Assembly (NCBI GenBank): GCA_963402885.1
Contig: OY727093.1
Span: 1,178,001-1,242,000 of the forward strand
Direction of reading: 5' to 3'
From: Antedon bifida
Taxonomy: Eukaryota > Echinodermata > Crinoidea > Comatulida > Antedonidae
DNA: 64,000 nucleotides
In this document: positions 9,263 to 24,480 of the stretch, in pieces
Layout: the number at the start of each line of letters is the position of its first letter
How positions within the stretch are numbered: position 1 is the first letter of the stretch
Made by a program: the position numbers and the translations under genes
Notes under the pieces: model-generated
Databases searched by the model: none
The model's input: the letters and a program-made list of their open reading frames with translations, nothing else
What the model was told of the DNA's origin: nothing

Positions 9263-12200
9263 TTTAGCAATATTATTGCCATATTAGTGTACTACAGTAA
9301 ATACTGTACTGTACTGTAACAAATAAGGACAGATTGATCGGTTAAGATTCTGAACTATCTATAGCTCTTCCAATTTATAGACATTTACTGGTAATACAGT
9401 AGCTAGTAGATGTTGATGATACATGTCAATTGGCACATGTACAGATGTACATGGCAATATAGAGGTTGCTCTTTGCTTTGAATAGATCGGAAAACAAATT
9501 TTTGGTTTTATGTTAATTTTAATGTACTGTACATTGATGGTATAATATTATTCTTTATTATTACTTAAAAATCAAGAAATGTCAAATTGCAAGCACGAGT
9601 GTATACATTCATCATTAAATCAAAATATGTGTGATACGCTTCTAACATTCAAAATGATGTAAAAAGGCATGTATGTAAGTCAGTAATAATCTATTGTTGA
9701 CATAGAATACAGCGGATCGATCAAAGCAATTAAAATTAGCGTGAACTTAGGTCAAGCATGTAATTATAAACACCTTGTCACTTATTTCATCAGGTGAGAA
9801 TGAGCAGTAAAAGTCATTCTGCATGACGACGAAGAAGCCACGAATTCTCATTAACAATCTTTACTACATTTTCTAATATCAGAAATGTTGTAACAAACTT
9901 CACAGTGGCAATATGCAGATTTACATGGCACTTGTTTACCAATACCAAGGTCTTGGGTTCAAATCTGAGCTTTGTCTGATAGTAACTCTACCACATTAAA
10001 TATTTAACTGTGCCATCTAATAAAATTAAGTGGTATAAAACAAAACATTTCATTCATCTACGATCTCAATAGTATACTTTTTATAACTGTAAGATTTAAT
10101 ACTTTCCAAAACAAAACTTTGCAACAAATCGGGCATTCTGGGCCAGCCAAAGAGTGTCTAGTTTTGGGATAGTTGCAAAAGGATGCTAATGAAACCCACT
10201 GTATTATTATTATTAATGTCTGACGACTTTGATCAATATGAAGTGTTTGTACAAAGTCTCTTTACTGTCGGTTACCATGTGGCTAAAACATTTCTTACAA
10301 TACATTATCATAATGAGCAAATAGAACTTCAGACACATCAACGACAGGAGAAATGTCAATTCAAACTTCAACAATTAGTGCTCAAATCTAATATTGTCAG
10401 AATATACTGTACAGTAGTTAGGAAATAAATTTTTACATACATCCCACTTCAGGTTTAATCCCAACTACTACTTTACTGTATGTCTGATTTCACAAACAGG
10501 CATTATATCCCCAGGTATAGTGTAGTCTCACTATACTTTAATCTGGATGTAGGCCTCTCTCTCGCCAGTTCAAGATAAAGTTTTTATATGCTTACCAATA
10601 ATTTTTTCCTGAACCAGGCTTTCCCGTTGAAGTCCGCCAAATGTTATGTTCTAGTGGGATGGAATTATACCAGAGGATATATGGTACATACAGTAATTAC
10701 AGAATATTTAATCTTAATACAATGGTGTGTGCTGTATGTCAATACTACAGTACAGTACACTAAGTACAGTATCTTACTTTTGCATGTTTGTAATTAAGTT
10801 AGATTAAGTGGAAATTTTGGTTTTTAGAAGTAAAAGATTGTACATGTAAATCAAGTCCACAGAATCTACAAGAGACTTGCAATAAACTGGTATCAAAATA
10901 GAAAACAGCTAATCCTATGGTCATTATTGGCTCATTCACTCACCAGAATCAATGTTAAATTATCCTTTTTACGACACATCATTATCTATCCAACCTACAT
11001 CCAGACAAGTCTCACAGGGAAACAAACATATGTGGAAATACTCTCAACATAAAGTATTAAAAAACATGGAAACACTCGCTATACATGTTCTTATTCATCT
11101 CGTCAAATTTCAATCAAGTATGACTGAATCATTTATATATATTTAAATATATTCCAACGTTGCCTCAATTCTCTCAAAGTTCATAGAATCTGGGATGTTT
11201 TGTATGCAAGGGCTGTTGTGTATTTATATCATATTAATATTTATAATTTCTATGCTGATAATTTTATGTGGTCAGTTTTCAAAGGTGAAATTTACAGTAA
11301 TTTTTTTTAATTAATACATTCTTCAAATTAAACTTGTAGCATGGTACAGTACAACTGTGTAAAACAATTAAACAATTAATGTTATTTACATTAATGTACT
11401 GTTGAGTTTCTTGACGTTTGGATCAATATGCTTTGATGGTCCTCAGAAATGATGTTTTATTGACATTTAATGTAATTAAACATTGTAATATATTCATATA
11501 GCACATAATGAGATTCATGTTTAATCTTCATTAGCTAGGGTCAGCATTTCTCCGGGTAAAAGTTTACGTTGTATAAAATATCATTTATACAGTAAATAAT
11601 TTTTCTTGCTATGTTACTGTTCAATCGGTAATTTAAAAATAAACAAATACAGTATTAATCGATTTATTGAAAAAACTATACAGAAATACTGTCAAATATA
11701 TTTTAAAGGCCACTAATGGTCAGTTTTTCTTTCACACTATGTTTGATATATGACTGGTCATTTTGAATGTCCAGTGATAATTCATTATACTTGCTGTATT
11801 CACTCAGTGGTTCGCAAGCAATAATCATATTTACATAATTATATTGCGAGGTGAATACAAATGCAATCGGTCATACGTTCAAGAATAAATGATGTCCACT
11901 TTGTAGAAGCTTAGCGGACTTAGCTCACGGTCCAATAACCATCCAGCTAATAGCATCTGTTAGATATTCCTCAGCAAATCTAATTTTGTTGCATTACATA
12001 TACAGTATGTTTAATAGATTTTAATTGTTAAATACCAACATCTACTGTAGATACATCAAAACAGGAAATTCTCTCAACATTTTAAATATACTGTAGATAC
12101 AGTATAAAAATTACAATTTTAGTAAAATTATGCAGGCCTGCCAGGTTTTTCTGAAGAAAAAAAGTTACATTTTGGGTTTAACCAGTTTTTGCTAGCTCTA

Positions 12201-13744
12201 TAGTTTAAATTGTAAACACAGGCTTGATTTATATAAAAGTACAGTATAAATAATAAAAACACCCTTCGCAAAACTGAAATATACTGGTGGAAAACATACT
12301 GTAACAATATATGGTACTCACTTTTTCTTTACTATTGTTGTACTACTGTATGTCCTTAGAAAAAACAATTCTTTAAAAACTAAACCTCAATTTCGGCTTG
12401 CATTTCTAGACTAGGTTGTATCAGTGCTAGGCCAATATTATTGATGATGATTGTTTGTGCAGTTATTCTACATCTGCTCTATGCTAATACAACACTAATC
12501 AACATTTTCAATTAACTATATAATTTCGCCTTAAGCTGGATGATTCGTAAGTTTCATGAACACATCAATTGGATGTTATTACTTCTGGGAGAATTTACTC
12601 CCTTAGATGTCAATTGGACTGCTTTATATCAACAAGGAAGTATTCTAATTCCAAATGAATATGGGTTCACATTTACAACATTTGAACTGCTTTTCCTATA
12701 TTAAGTCACTATTATTATTTTTATGAATAAAAAGAAGTGGCTATCTTAAAGCTAAGTTACTGAACCCAGATTTGGTCCAGTGGCAAGAGAAAACTCTGGG
12801 CTACTGTTTTTCAACATGTACGTTTTGTATAGAATCCAGAAACAGAAATTGGGAAAGTGACTGGTGGTCCTTAACCTAAAAGGCTTGTTTTTCTGAGAGA
12901 CAACTAAGTAAATATTGTTCAGTAGTACTCATGTACCTGAGTGTTCAGTAAAACCTGATTGAAAACCAACTACTGTAAAGAAGATGAACCTACCTACAAT
13001 CATTAGAACCTTGTGTACTACAGTTGTATATACCACACTACAAATCAAAATAACTGAATTTATAAAGTTTATTTTCAATTCATTAAAATCTGCTTAGAAA
13101 AAAACAATAAAATGATCGATATAATTGTCTGGTGCCAGATAGAATTAATAACTCAAACACCAGAATAAAACATCACCTATTATAATAATAAATATTATAA
13201 TACTCACTGGTTACTGAAAAGTGAATTAATAAACCAAAAGTAATCAATAATTATTATTGATTATCTATAATTATCACTAATTAGGTTTGTTTGTATCGTG
13301 GGATTTCCGATTTGTTTGTGTGAATTTTGGGACTATCCCAAATGTGGAAACATTTTTAGGGAAATGTTACTAACTGTATACGCAAGGTACTGTAAGAATG
13401 CTGTCAGTGGCCTCTTTGGCATTCCATACACAATTTTCTATATGTACTATAGTTTTTTTTGCCGTTCCATATATTGTGCCCGAAAACTCTAAAAGTAGCA
13501 AAGTTAATTATTATTATTATTATAAAAGAAATTATTTAACAAGGTTGATGGTATTTAACATTAACAAGATCAAACTGTGGACAAGATGGTATTTCATTAA
13601 ACCGAAAGTAAAATATAGTTGGTAGGTACAGTAGGTACTCTGATAACAATCTTATATATGAATAACTTCTGGAATTATACAAAACACATTCCTAACAATT
13701 TCATTGTCATTATAAAATAAATCTAAACATACAAACTCACGAAA

Positions 13745-13830
13745 AAGGGTATTGCTACTGTAAACCCCTGCAAACCTCCCAAAAAACATAACAAACCCCA
13801 TTGAACCGAAATAAAAGTGATTGAATCGTG
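13745..13830. repeat. Dispersed repeat, copy B
   Basis: aagggtattgctactgtaaa, cccctgcaaacctcccaaaa, aacataacaaaccccatt, then aaaagtgattgaatcgtg. It is the reverse-complement partner of 9165-9262. A short related piece (aatcctgaaacaaacccca) is at 29070. Confidence 0.6.
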
Positions 13831-16800
13831 TAGTGTACGACTCACTTGGTACAGTACTGCATGTCACTAACACATACAAGAACCAATATACAGTACAGTA
13901 GAAATTAAAATGTAAATCGACTGGTCTTAATTTAGTCTTGCCAAGTCGCTGGCTACTGTAAATTTACCTAAAAGAAAGTTTGCAGATTACCTAAATTTTG
14001 TTGTTCCACATTAATTATTTACTGTACTACAGGCTCAGCAATTGTACTGGCCAGTTTAAAAAGTTTATAGCATTGAAATGCGTCATACCCTTAATACAAA
14101 ATAAATATACCTTTAGTATCTAGAGGCAAACTGTCAAAACCATTTCAATAATTATGTTAATTACAACCAAAGTAATTAACATTCTGTAACGTGCTACCAC
14201 GATTATTCTGATGCACTGGCTTAAGAAAATCCAATTTCCTTACTCAAAAATCGGGCACAATCATTTAACTCCTTATGCACATCGTACACCATAATAATGG
14301 ACAACAAGCATGTGTTAAAAACTAGGACGCGTTTAACCGCTGTTAACGTAAAGCTTATGGCGAAATGTGCAAATAACTTGACAAATTTGCTGTAAGATTC
14401 AGTAATGGTGTCTACCTTTTTAGCGTCTAATCTTCAAAGTGCTAATGCATGTTATTTACATATGGAATATTAACTGAATTACATAGGCCTGCTGATAACA
14501 CAATAGAATAATTTTATTCTATTCATACATTAATATGTATATATTAATTTACAACAAATAGCTGATATTGACACTATCTATATGGTGCCAAAGCATTCAA
14601 TGAATATTCAAATATTATCTGAAACTGGTAAATTTAGCACTAAGATAAGAAATGCAAATTACAAATGTTTTACATTCAATACTGTATATGTACAGTATAT
14701 CAAACACTACATTATATTATAACAAGAAAATGCTATGAATCCTTTATATTGTCTAATACTAAAATAGATTACTGTATGAATAATAATTTTACTTTACTTT
14801 ACTTTCACTATTTACAAACTCTGAGAGACACTTGGCATTTACCAAAACTCGGTTGTCTAGAAGTACACTTCCAGGCTAGTAATATAAAGATTTATAAAGA
14901 TGTGTTCAAATCCTAAACAATTCTTAGTACTGTACAGTTATCAGTAATGAGTATCAGCAGGGCTCATGTCAGGTTGGGAATACATACAGTAGGTCTACTA
15001 CCTTATTATAACTAAATATAAAATATCTTAATAATTCTACTTACTATGTTTGTTACATGAATAACCACATACCTATCTAATCCAAATCAACAACTAGAAG
15101 TAACACATTCAACAAAATGATCAACACACGGTTGAAAACAACTATTGGCCAAAATCAAACAAACATGGGCACACACAATAAAACTTTACTTAGATCAGAT
15201 TGTATCATTCTGTCTGCAAATAAAAGCAAAGACTGTACATTGTACCTACGCCTGATCACCTAAATAGAAACTATTTCTGCAGGCATTTTAGGTTACTAAA
15301 GGTAAGGTAATGCAATGAATTGTAATGAGCATAGAACAGAAAACAAATAAACTTGATACAATTCCTATTTGCTATAGTACCAACAAAAATCACTAGATAA
15401 TCATGATATAATTAACAACTTAACCGCTGCACTTAGAAATATTTAAGATACTATCTAACCTCGCAGGCTAACCTTTAAAGTATGTATAGTTGTTCCTCAT
15501 TAAATTTGTTTTCATTCGTACAATATATAATTACATATAATTGTAGGCCTACTGTACTTCAAAATTATATATAATTGTAGGCTACTCGATTTCAACAGTA
15601 ATTTTTAGCGCAACTTAAAAATAAATTACAGTATGAAAAATTGTTTTTCTTAATCTTAGTTAATAAATGTTAAACAAAAACTCTAATTGAATATTTTAAT
15701 ATAACAAAATCCTATTGTTGCTACCAATGAACAGAAGACAATTGCAATAAAATATATTTTTACAATGCGTTTCACCTTGGGCAACCTATTGTTATGAAAT
15801 ACAGAAGAACCAATTTTCCCAGGTCAGCCTTTATTGCGTAAAACAAAGACTACTATTCATTGTTTACTTTTTGATTACTCATAAATATCGTGGTTTGAAT
15901 TTATTTACACCATGCACAAAAGACAACAAAAGGAAAAGGTTACACAATTTAAATTGGCTTTCTTTATATATTTTTGTGACCCACTCATCACCAAATAAAC
16001 TTTTAAAAAGTTAACAAATTTACAATGATGATTTCAGTTTCTTGACACCAATAATAATAATATATAAGCAAGCTCTCAATGCGCTGTACATACATTAAAA
16101 TAGATGATAAGTAGCAATAATCATGCAGGACAGAGGTGACACCCAATTCCAAAAAAGATTATCAAAGGCACTTTTTGAATAGTTAAATTGTTCTCTATGA
16201 ATACAAAATCATGTTTACAATACAGTAACCATATTTGCATACTTTCTGATAATATTGTAAAACGATATTTACATTTGTTTAATAATCCAGCTGTACACTT
16301 CATAATTATCATCCAATCTTGATAAGAATATATATAATAGTAAAATGTAGTAAGTAAAATGTTAAAATAAAAGCGGTGTTCACATGAGCATGCATTAGTA
16401 CTACCCATATAATGGATTTAAGATGATCCTAATGTAAAATAGGGCTGTGTTCACATGGATTGGGTTAAGCTAACAGCTAACTCAATCGATTAATTCTTGT
16501 ATACCTCTGATGTAAATCGTACCTTCGATATAACTCAATGGTAAAGGTTTCAGGGTGAAAATTTAAATAAATAAATAAAATAAATTCTATTATAAATTAA
16601 AGTAATTAACTATACTGTACTTACACAATATGATGCAAAAACACTTTTGTTAGATGCAACTTGTGATGTACATCAATCACATGTGATAAACATCCAAAAC
16701 ATTGTTACTGATCAAATTTTAACAGCCTTTGTCTAATATTAATAACATGTTCGCTATTATACGCTAACAAATAAACTATACTATCTATCTGTACTGTAGA

Positions 16801-17687
16801 CAACTCATCAGATATCCAGGCCAAGATATGGTGACATCATTTAAATAATCACATAGCAATCAGCCAATAGGAATTAGTCTTAAATCCACTAGGTTCCAGT
16901 CAACCTATGAATTACTGTCACATGACAACATTAAGTAATAGTAATAATATGAACTTGAACTTATAAACAATAACAATAATGGTATGACCCATTTGAAATT
17001 GCAAAACAATAAAATAATAAACTTGAACTTGGCAAAAAGAATAATAACAAATGGCACGATATACTGTATTCAAAATTACAACATAATAATACTAATCAAC
17101 CTATATAATACAATACAAATTGTCTTTAAGTTCTGGAATAGCTCTTTCAACACAGTAAAGTACCGTATTCACCAAATACAATCAAGTGAGATATTTCCCT
17201 TAAATATTAAGTATTTCACTTACCTCAATAAATATTTAAGTATTTCCCTTAAATTGTAGTTACTTAGATAGGAGATTTTTTTTTTAATTTGAAGTGTTTC
17301 CCCTAGTCTAAGTGTGAATAGTGAATATATATATATATTTTAAATAAAATAAAAACTATGAAAGAACACTTGAGAAAAACAATTAAAATGACAGAAATGG
17401 TATACATTTTATTTTTGTTTGATTAATATACTGGTCATTTTGTCCCTGAAAATAAACTGAATTTTAGCAATGCAAATTGCCTAATTAACTATAAAAATAT
17501 GTTTGTAAGATTCTAAGAAAAATGTTAATGAAATAACAAAGTTATTTACACTCCAGACAAGAAGATAATTAAATAAATAACAATAAATATAAGGCAAACA
17601 GTCTTTGCACTGAAACAAAGAGTGGAAGGATATCTGTTTGTTTTGTTCTGTGTTTTGAATGAAAAAGGCTAAAGTTATTGTTACTAT

Positions 17688-17790
17688 ATTTATTTATTTA
17701 TTTATTAACAATATTTAACCAGGGTGGCCCAATCAGTCAAAAAGACTGGTCTCCCTTGGGGCCCTGGGTACAATAGTACATTTTAAACTA
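17688..17790 (+). repeat. Possible dispersed repeat (aaccagggtggccca...)
   Basis: Follows a TTTA run: atatttaaccagggtggccc, aatcagtcaaaaagactggt, ctcccttggggccctggg. The inverted words CCAGGG and CCCTGG bound it, and agtcaaaaagact is a small hairpin. The shorter tttatttaaccatgaaggccca at about 53642 looks related. Family not assigned. Confidence 0.4.
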
Positions 17791-19983
17791 AAATATAAAA
17801 ATAACAGTAACACAATAAAACTAAACTACATTAATGCCTTAAAGTTACTTTTGAAAACATTTAAATTACTTGACAATTTAGTTTCTTCACTTAATGTGTT
17901 AAAAAGATCAGCTCCTTTCCATTTAATTGTTACTATAACTTCAGTTTTAAGGACACAGATACAAGTTAGTGAATATTCTTTCATGGAAATGCATTAATAA
18001 TAAATTTATAATTAATTAATATTATTAATATTAATTCCTTTAAATTTAACTTTATAAATGGCGACTACGCACACAAACAGAATCAAAATCTATAACACTG
18101 TAGGGCTAACATGATCAATAAATAATCCAATCCTTCAACAACAAATTGTTATGCTCAAGTTATATAGCTTTAAATGTTCTTGTATCAAACTTTTGAACTT
18201 GTAGTTTTTTAGAAGCCTCCTCAACAAGACTTATAAAAACAAGACTTGTCATCCCATATCAAACCTTGTCAAATATAATTTTGCTTCAGATACTTTCCAA
18301 CGTGTAATGCCATTTGAGTGCAGATTACTAAAAGCGTATCTGATCTTTGAGAGCATAGCATTAGTAAACTAAAACTTACTTTAATTCCAAGCCAACAAAA
18401 TCGTTAAATACCGTAAATACTAAGCACATCGTTCGGTGCTTCATATTTATTTTATCCGTTCGTAGACGGAGGTGGCTCTACAGCCATAAAGAGATGACAC
18501 TACGAATTAAAGAATATGGCATTCCAATTTAACTTACCTGCTGTGTTTTTGCATCGGTTGATTCACGCTATCGGATTGAATAACAAACTCGATCCTCGCA
18601 TGCCAACTAACACAATAGTATGGCTTAATATATTGTTTCTACTACACATAATAATTCATAACCATCCCAATAATGTTTAATTGCTGATATTACACAGGTC
18701 TTCGTGCAAAGATATTAAACTGTGAACTAGAAAGATTGTACACACGCTAGTTCACTTCACAAAATGATCAAATGAAACAACATTTGAACATATTATATGG
18801 AGAACTTAAGTCCAGCAACCAGTTCTGAGTAAGCGTATTGTTGAAATGAGCTAATTACAATAGGTCAATGTTTACAATAAACAAATTTAATGGAGCTTGA
18901 CAAAGATTATGTAACACTAGTGACTGATGTTTATATCAATACAAAATATGCATAAACTATTTAATTATATGTAAATAATCACAAATAAATAATTATAGCA
19001 TGGAGGAATAGTGACTAAACTATAATTTCATGATTTATATAAATTATTGTATTTTTTTCCATAGCACAAACACGGACTTATTAATTATAGGTCCATTCTA
19101 CAAATTATTATATTATTTATATTGGCAGGCTGAACAAAAAATAATGCAGTACATTGTATCTCCAATATAAATTTTTTTTTAATAGCCCTGATAAAGGAAT
19201 AGTACACTTCTTTCTCGCTGTTTTACACATTATTATACTTTTTACTATTGAGATCGAGCCACTGATAACCACAGCTTTGTCATTGTGTAAGTGGATTTTT
19301 AAAAAATCACATTAAATTCAGCTACACAAAAAAAATCCAATAAAACAGTTTAAAATAAACGAATCACTAAATGCTATCAGAAATTAAAATATTTTTGTTA
19401 CAAAATTGCCATTTAATATCTGCTGACTCATCAATTTAGTGACAAGATATAAACAGATTCAAAATTACATTTTTTGATGTCATTTATTCCAGTTGGTTTT
19501 TTCCTAGCATGAGTCATCATAACATCTACCAACGTTGATAAGTGTAAATGAAATTCTGCAATTAATTCTAGACGTGAATCACGAAGAATAACACTTTTGC
19601 AATACTACACGCAAAGCCCATGACATTATTGATGTGCTTGCCGATTGGTCGGAGCACGCAATCATAATTTTAAATAACTTTGTTTTAACTTCATTTATTT
19701 TAAATAGGTACAGTATTTTTTATACAACAAATGTTTATTACTATTTTCTAGTTTAAATCTTTTTTTTTGTTTCAATATAAGTTAGAAATTATTATTTTAT
19801 ATATATATTTTTTATTTTTTGTATAATGTTGTAAGTACTTTAGGCATAAAAACATTAACAAATATTTATCACTTTATTAATACATTTATACCTCATGGGT
19901 ATTTATTTCTTCATGGTGGTATGTCTGATTTCCTTTTAAAAAAAGTGGAATTTTAAAGGAAAAGGCTTGTATAAACGGATATA

Positions 19984-20005
19984 CCAGGGAGGTATACCTC
20001 CCTGG
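19984..20005. repeat. Perfect 22-bp palindrome
   Basis: CCAGGGAGGTA followed directly by TACCTCCCTGG, a perfect inverted repeat with no spacer, and imperfect extension (gatata / atatac) on both sides. No associated gene. Confidence 0.8.
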
Positions 20006-20375
20006 ATATACTGTAACAATGTAACCTAATTCTATTGTAAAGGTAGATACTGAAAGAACCAAACTCCACATTGTCCCCTTTAATACCCCACTCTAACAGA
20101 GTCTATGGGTGGTTATTGTCCCAGAATTCAGCAGGAGTCCCAACCCAAATTTGTGGATATCAAATTTCTGTAGATATTCTCATATATCCATCAAGGATAG
20201 CACGTGGCATTACTCTCCTCATCCTACGCATTTGAACGATGGCATTTGGATTAGTCATTTTAGGACTGGTAATAAATTTTAATTAAAGATCTTGTGTACT
20301 TTAAACCCTATTATGTTTACTATACAACTGCTGAAACAATGCATTTTAAATGAGAACAATTGGAACTAAAGTAGT

Positions 20376-20445
20376 GCATCTATTAAGGGGACAACTGCAA
20401 GACCCAACAAAAATGTCCCCTTAATAGAAGTTGGCCATAGTATTG
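20376..20445. repeat. GGGGACA dispersed repeat fragment 1
   Basis: ttaaggggacaactgcaaga followed by cccaacaaaaatgtcccctt and aatagaagttggccatagta. AAGGGGACA and TGTCCCCTT form an inverted pair. Related fragments lie at 43136, 44958 and 56815. Confidence 0.55.
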
Positions 20446-23400
20446 AAAACAAAAATTACTCTTCATTCCTTTCATGGGGAAGAAGTTTTATATATATATC
20501 TATGTTGATAATTGTTGAAGATTTACAATTACTCTAAATATCAATCCTTTTAAAATGATGACATCATCCTGATTTTGGTATTATTCAGAACAGTAAAATA
20601 ATTAAATTTTTTATGTAGAGCATACTGGATCATTTTTGCGACGCCATAGTCACTTTAATTTGTCATGCTAAGAATTATTCATTCAGAGAAGCAGTTATTA
20701 TTACAACAAAACGTGATTTAAAGATTTACTATATAGATCCTCCTCAAGATATGCATACAATCTTAATGGAGAATTTAATAGTGCAGTATATACCAAGTTT
20801 GGAACCTACATTAAAATAATAGTTATTCTTCCTTATTCATGGTATCTTTTAGTTGAAATAAAGTATATTTACAATTGAAATTAAAGATTACATAAATAGC
20901 AATACAATCATGGTACTTACAAATACTAAAAAAAACATAATAAAAATCAAGAAAACGTACAAAAAAAGGACATTCGCTAATACAAAAATATCAATATTTA
21001 TGTAAAATATAATTATCAAACGGAACATAATTTTGTTTTTGAAAGTTCTTCATCTCTCTCTCCATTTGTAATGTGAACAAATAACGAATATTGATCACAA
21101 AACATAATTCATGCTTAGGTAAAACCCACAATTATTTTTACTAATAAATATCATCTATAATTTACAAGACGTTAATAGTATAAATCCCAAATAAACCAGG
21201 CTACTAACTATCTAATTATTGTAATTAGGCATTCAATCAAGCATGAAATTCTTGATGGTTTGCTAAGCTATTAGTTTCTTTAAGAATCTTTAAGTTAATC
21301 AACATCTTATTGATAGGCAAGATTACTTTCTCTGTTTCTAGGGATGATATTCAAACGTTGTATTCATAAAATGTATGCAAGTGTAATTGATGGAAGAATT
21401 ACTTTGACAGAATAATAATGAAAAACAAATATTGTATCCTACCATTGCCACATTGTATATATCAACAATGTTAAACACTCAAGTCAATACTACATAAATT
21501 GAGGTATCTGCTGGTGCTATGCTTTAAAAAAGATTAAACTAAAAAATGATTAACTAAAAGAAGAAGCACTAAATAGAGAAGTGTGGAGAAATAAGACTGT
21601 CATGGACCTGCCAAATGGCAGATGACAAGGTAGACAAGGTAGGTAGCCTGGTGGTTATGAAAAAAAAAAAATAATAAAATAATAATAGCTTTGTACTGTA
21701 GGCCTGAAGTACACAAACTGAAAAAAATAAATAAATAAAAGGACCAAAAGTAAAATCCAGCCATAACAAAAACCCAACCCGACCCAATGTCAGTCCAACT
21801 GAACCCCGGACAGCACCAGTTGCCTTGGTCTTTGTAGACAAATTACAAACAAATGTGTTTCTGTTATTAGGATTCAATTTTTTTTAAATTAATAATTACA
21901 ATACATTGTTTTAATTCAATTATTTTACTATTTGGATGGTACAACCAAGCCATCAATGATAATTTCTAATAAATGGAGCTCAGCCAATCTTTAAGAAGAA
22001 TTTCTATTGTTATTGTATTATGATAATGGACAAATAAAGCTGTTCAGTATTTCAGTTTCTGATGCCTCTGCTATATAACAAGCCTTTGTTACTAAAACAT
22101 GAACTATCACTACGATATCATCCCGTCAACATCTTATCGTCTGCTAAGGATGAACATTTTGAACGCATTGAGGAATTAAAACTAATTCCTTCATGTTGAA
22201 ACTAACACATTAAACAAACCAAACATCTGTTACATTAAAACATTCTATTTAAATTAATTGGATCTAGCCTTGCAAATGCATTTTCAGTCATTAATTTTTC
22301 TGGCAGTATAAATTCAAGAGCAAAAGAAAATTAACATTTATCAATAAGAATATTTGGTAAAATTTCAAAATTCATTCATTTTTTTAATTAGAGAAAATAC
22401 TTTGGATGATATTTGTTATTGTTTTTACTACTTCTTTTAAAGGTTGCTTCAAATTGTGTAACATGAACTATATAATATAGACTGTCTTTAAATATGTGTG
22501 TCTTTGGTATTTATTATTATGACAAGAGAACAAGAAGTTGGTACACCTAGACTATACAATGTATTCAGCATTTATTTATTGTAAAATTCTTTCAATTCCC
22601 TATTTTTAATAAAATGTTATTGCTTTAATGCATATTTAATATTACAAACATATGTAAAATTGTTAACATTTTATACATTTTGTAATCTTATTATGTTATA
22701 TATAAAATTAATCAAAGTATGACATTAAATTATCATATGTCTGAAGGGAAAATCAATACATTAAGCGAAAATAACACAAAATCTTTGAGTAGTACTATAG
22801 AATCAATTGATGGTGTTAGAAGCAAGATTTTTATGACTGAATCCATAATTTGACATAAATTCAATTTGAAAAATGTTGAATTCACATTCATAAGATTTCA
22901 TTACAGGCTGCCTCCTGCCATCTCAGATTCCGTACCAAACATTCACATGTTCAATTTCAATGTGATTTAAAATTAAAATTTATTATGCGAAATAATCTCA
23001 TCTTAGTACATTTGATACTTATTTAAGCACCTGGGTATAAGATGAGGATAGCTGGTGATATATTTGAGTGTACTACAGTTCATGTGCACTACAAGGTGAA
23101 TAAATTAAAGCCAAAGGGCACAGAAATCATAATTTTGGATTCATAAAAATGATATTGGCTTGAGGCCAATGCTAAATCAAATAAATATTATGTAAATTAT
23201 ACACGTTGGTTATGTATGTTCAATACGCAAAAAATTCAATAAATCATTGAATTACACGAATCATAGACATGTAAGGCTGTAGAATTTTGTAAATTTGGGT
23301 AGTCCTTCAGGCAATTTGGTTGTCTCCAAATAATTTTTAGCTGCCTCTTAACTTTTTTGTTTATTTTTTATGTGAGAAAAACTAATTAATTAATGAGCTG

Positions 23401-24351
23401 TGTTTAAACCTTGCTACCTAGCATAAATGTATCACTGATCTTTGGGAGGTTGCCCATCAGGATGCAGGCAGGTAACTCTATGCTCAACATGATTTTTTGG
23501 TGGCCCCTGGATGTCGGGGAGGTGAATCTGCAAGCCCTGTATTTCTACTTCCATAATGAATGCGGTATGTAATTGTAAGTATGTTTTTTACTTTTACAAA
23601 GTTATGCGCTATATAAGAATGTATTATTATGGATGTAAAGGTAAAAGCATAAACCAATAATAATGCTAAAGAGGATAACGGAGAGCCAATTACTGTTTGC
23701 AGGAGCCACAAGAAAATAAAGGGTGCAACTATAATAATACAACTTGGCTTATTATAATATAAAAATATACATTCCCTATCTTCCACCCACTCAATCCCAT
23801 CATAACCTTTGATCTCAAAAATTAAAGAACTGATGAAAATGATGATTGCTGATTGCAAACACTAATTTCCAAAATCCTGTATTATTCCCTGAATATTACT
23901 GTTTCACAACAAAATACACATAATGACTTGCAAAGTCGTTTCTTAATTTTGCGAAGCAGCCAAGGGTGGAGATATCATTAAAATCTGTCTGTTTTCATTC
24001 GTCTCTAAACAAACATCTTGTTGTAATAAGATGGAAATGGCATATATGATCTGTCAAATGGGCTTTTATTGTTGTTCCACTAATGGAACTATTTATAGCT
24101 ATAATTATTGCTATTTAAATCATAAAAATAAAGACAAAAAAAAATCATAAAGAGGAAATATTTATTTGAAGAGGAATTACTGAAGTAAACCATAAGATCA
24201 ATGCATTATAAGATAATGACTAAAATTATCAAATCTTAAGGCTGGACAAAGTCCAATGTTAAGGTTGTCAGTCACACAACCAAAAGCTTCCTAATATCAA
24301 TGAAGGCGGGAAAAAGTGATAATTTGATTACAATGATAAGAATGATCAAAA

Positions 24352-24352
24352 A

Positions 24353-24385
<33 letters not shown>

Positions 24386-24480
24386 AATGATGATGATGAT
24401 GATGATGATTATTGATGATTATGATAATGATAACGACGAGGATGATGATGATAATGATTGTATATGATGATGTTCATGTT
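24352..24480 (+). repeat. GAT/GATAAT microsatellite
   Basis: Long run of (gat)n interrupted by gataat, gattatt and gacgag units. Adjacent sequence to about 24610 remains rich in gat/atc words. Confidence 0.9.

Noticed and set aside
18536-18640. Alternative first coding exon with donor CAGCAG|GTAAGT
   Set aside because: The donor is excellent, but the only usable ATG (ATGCAAAAACAC) ends in phase 2, which fits no later NAV exon. It could only be non-coding, so it was not listed as CDS.
21569-21877. 102-codon minus-strand frame
   Set aside because: Low-complexity Phe/Leu-rich translation of A-rich sequence.
23484-23858. 124-codon minus-strand frame with apparent membrane-like segments
   Set aside because: Hydrophobicity is explained by T-rich DNA on the minus strand. 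No start context, splice sites or similarity.
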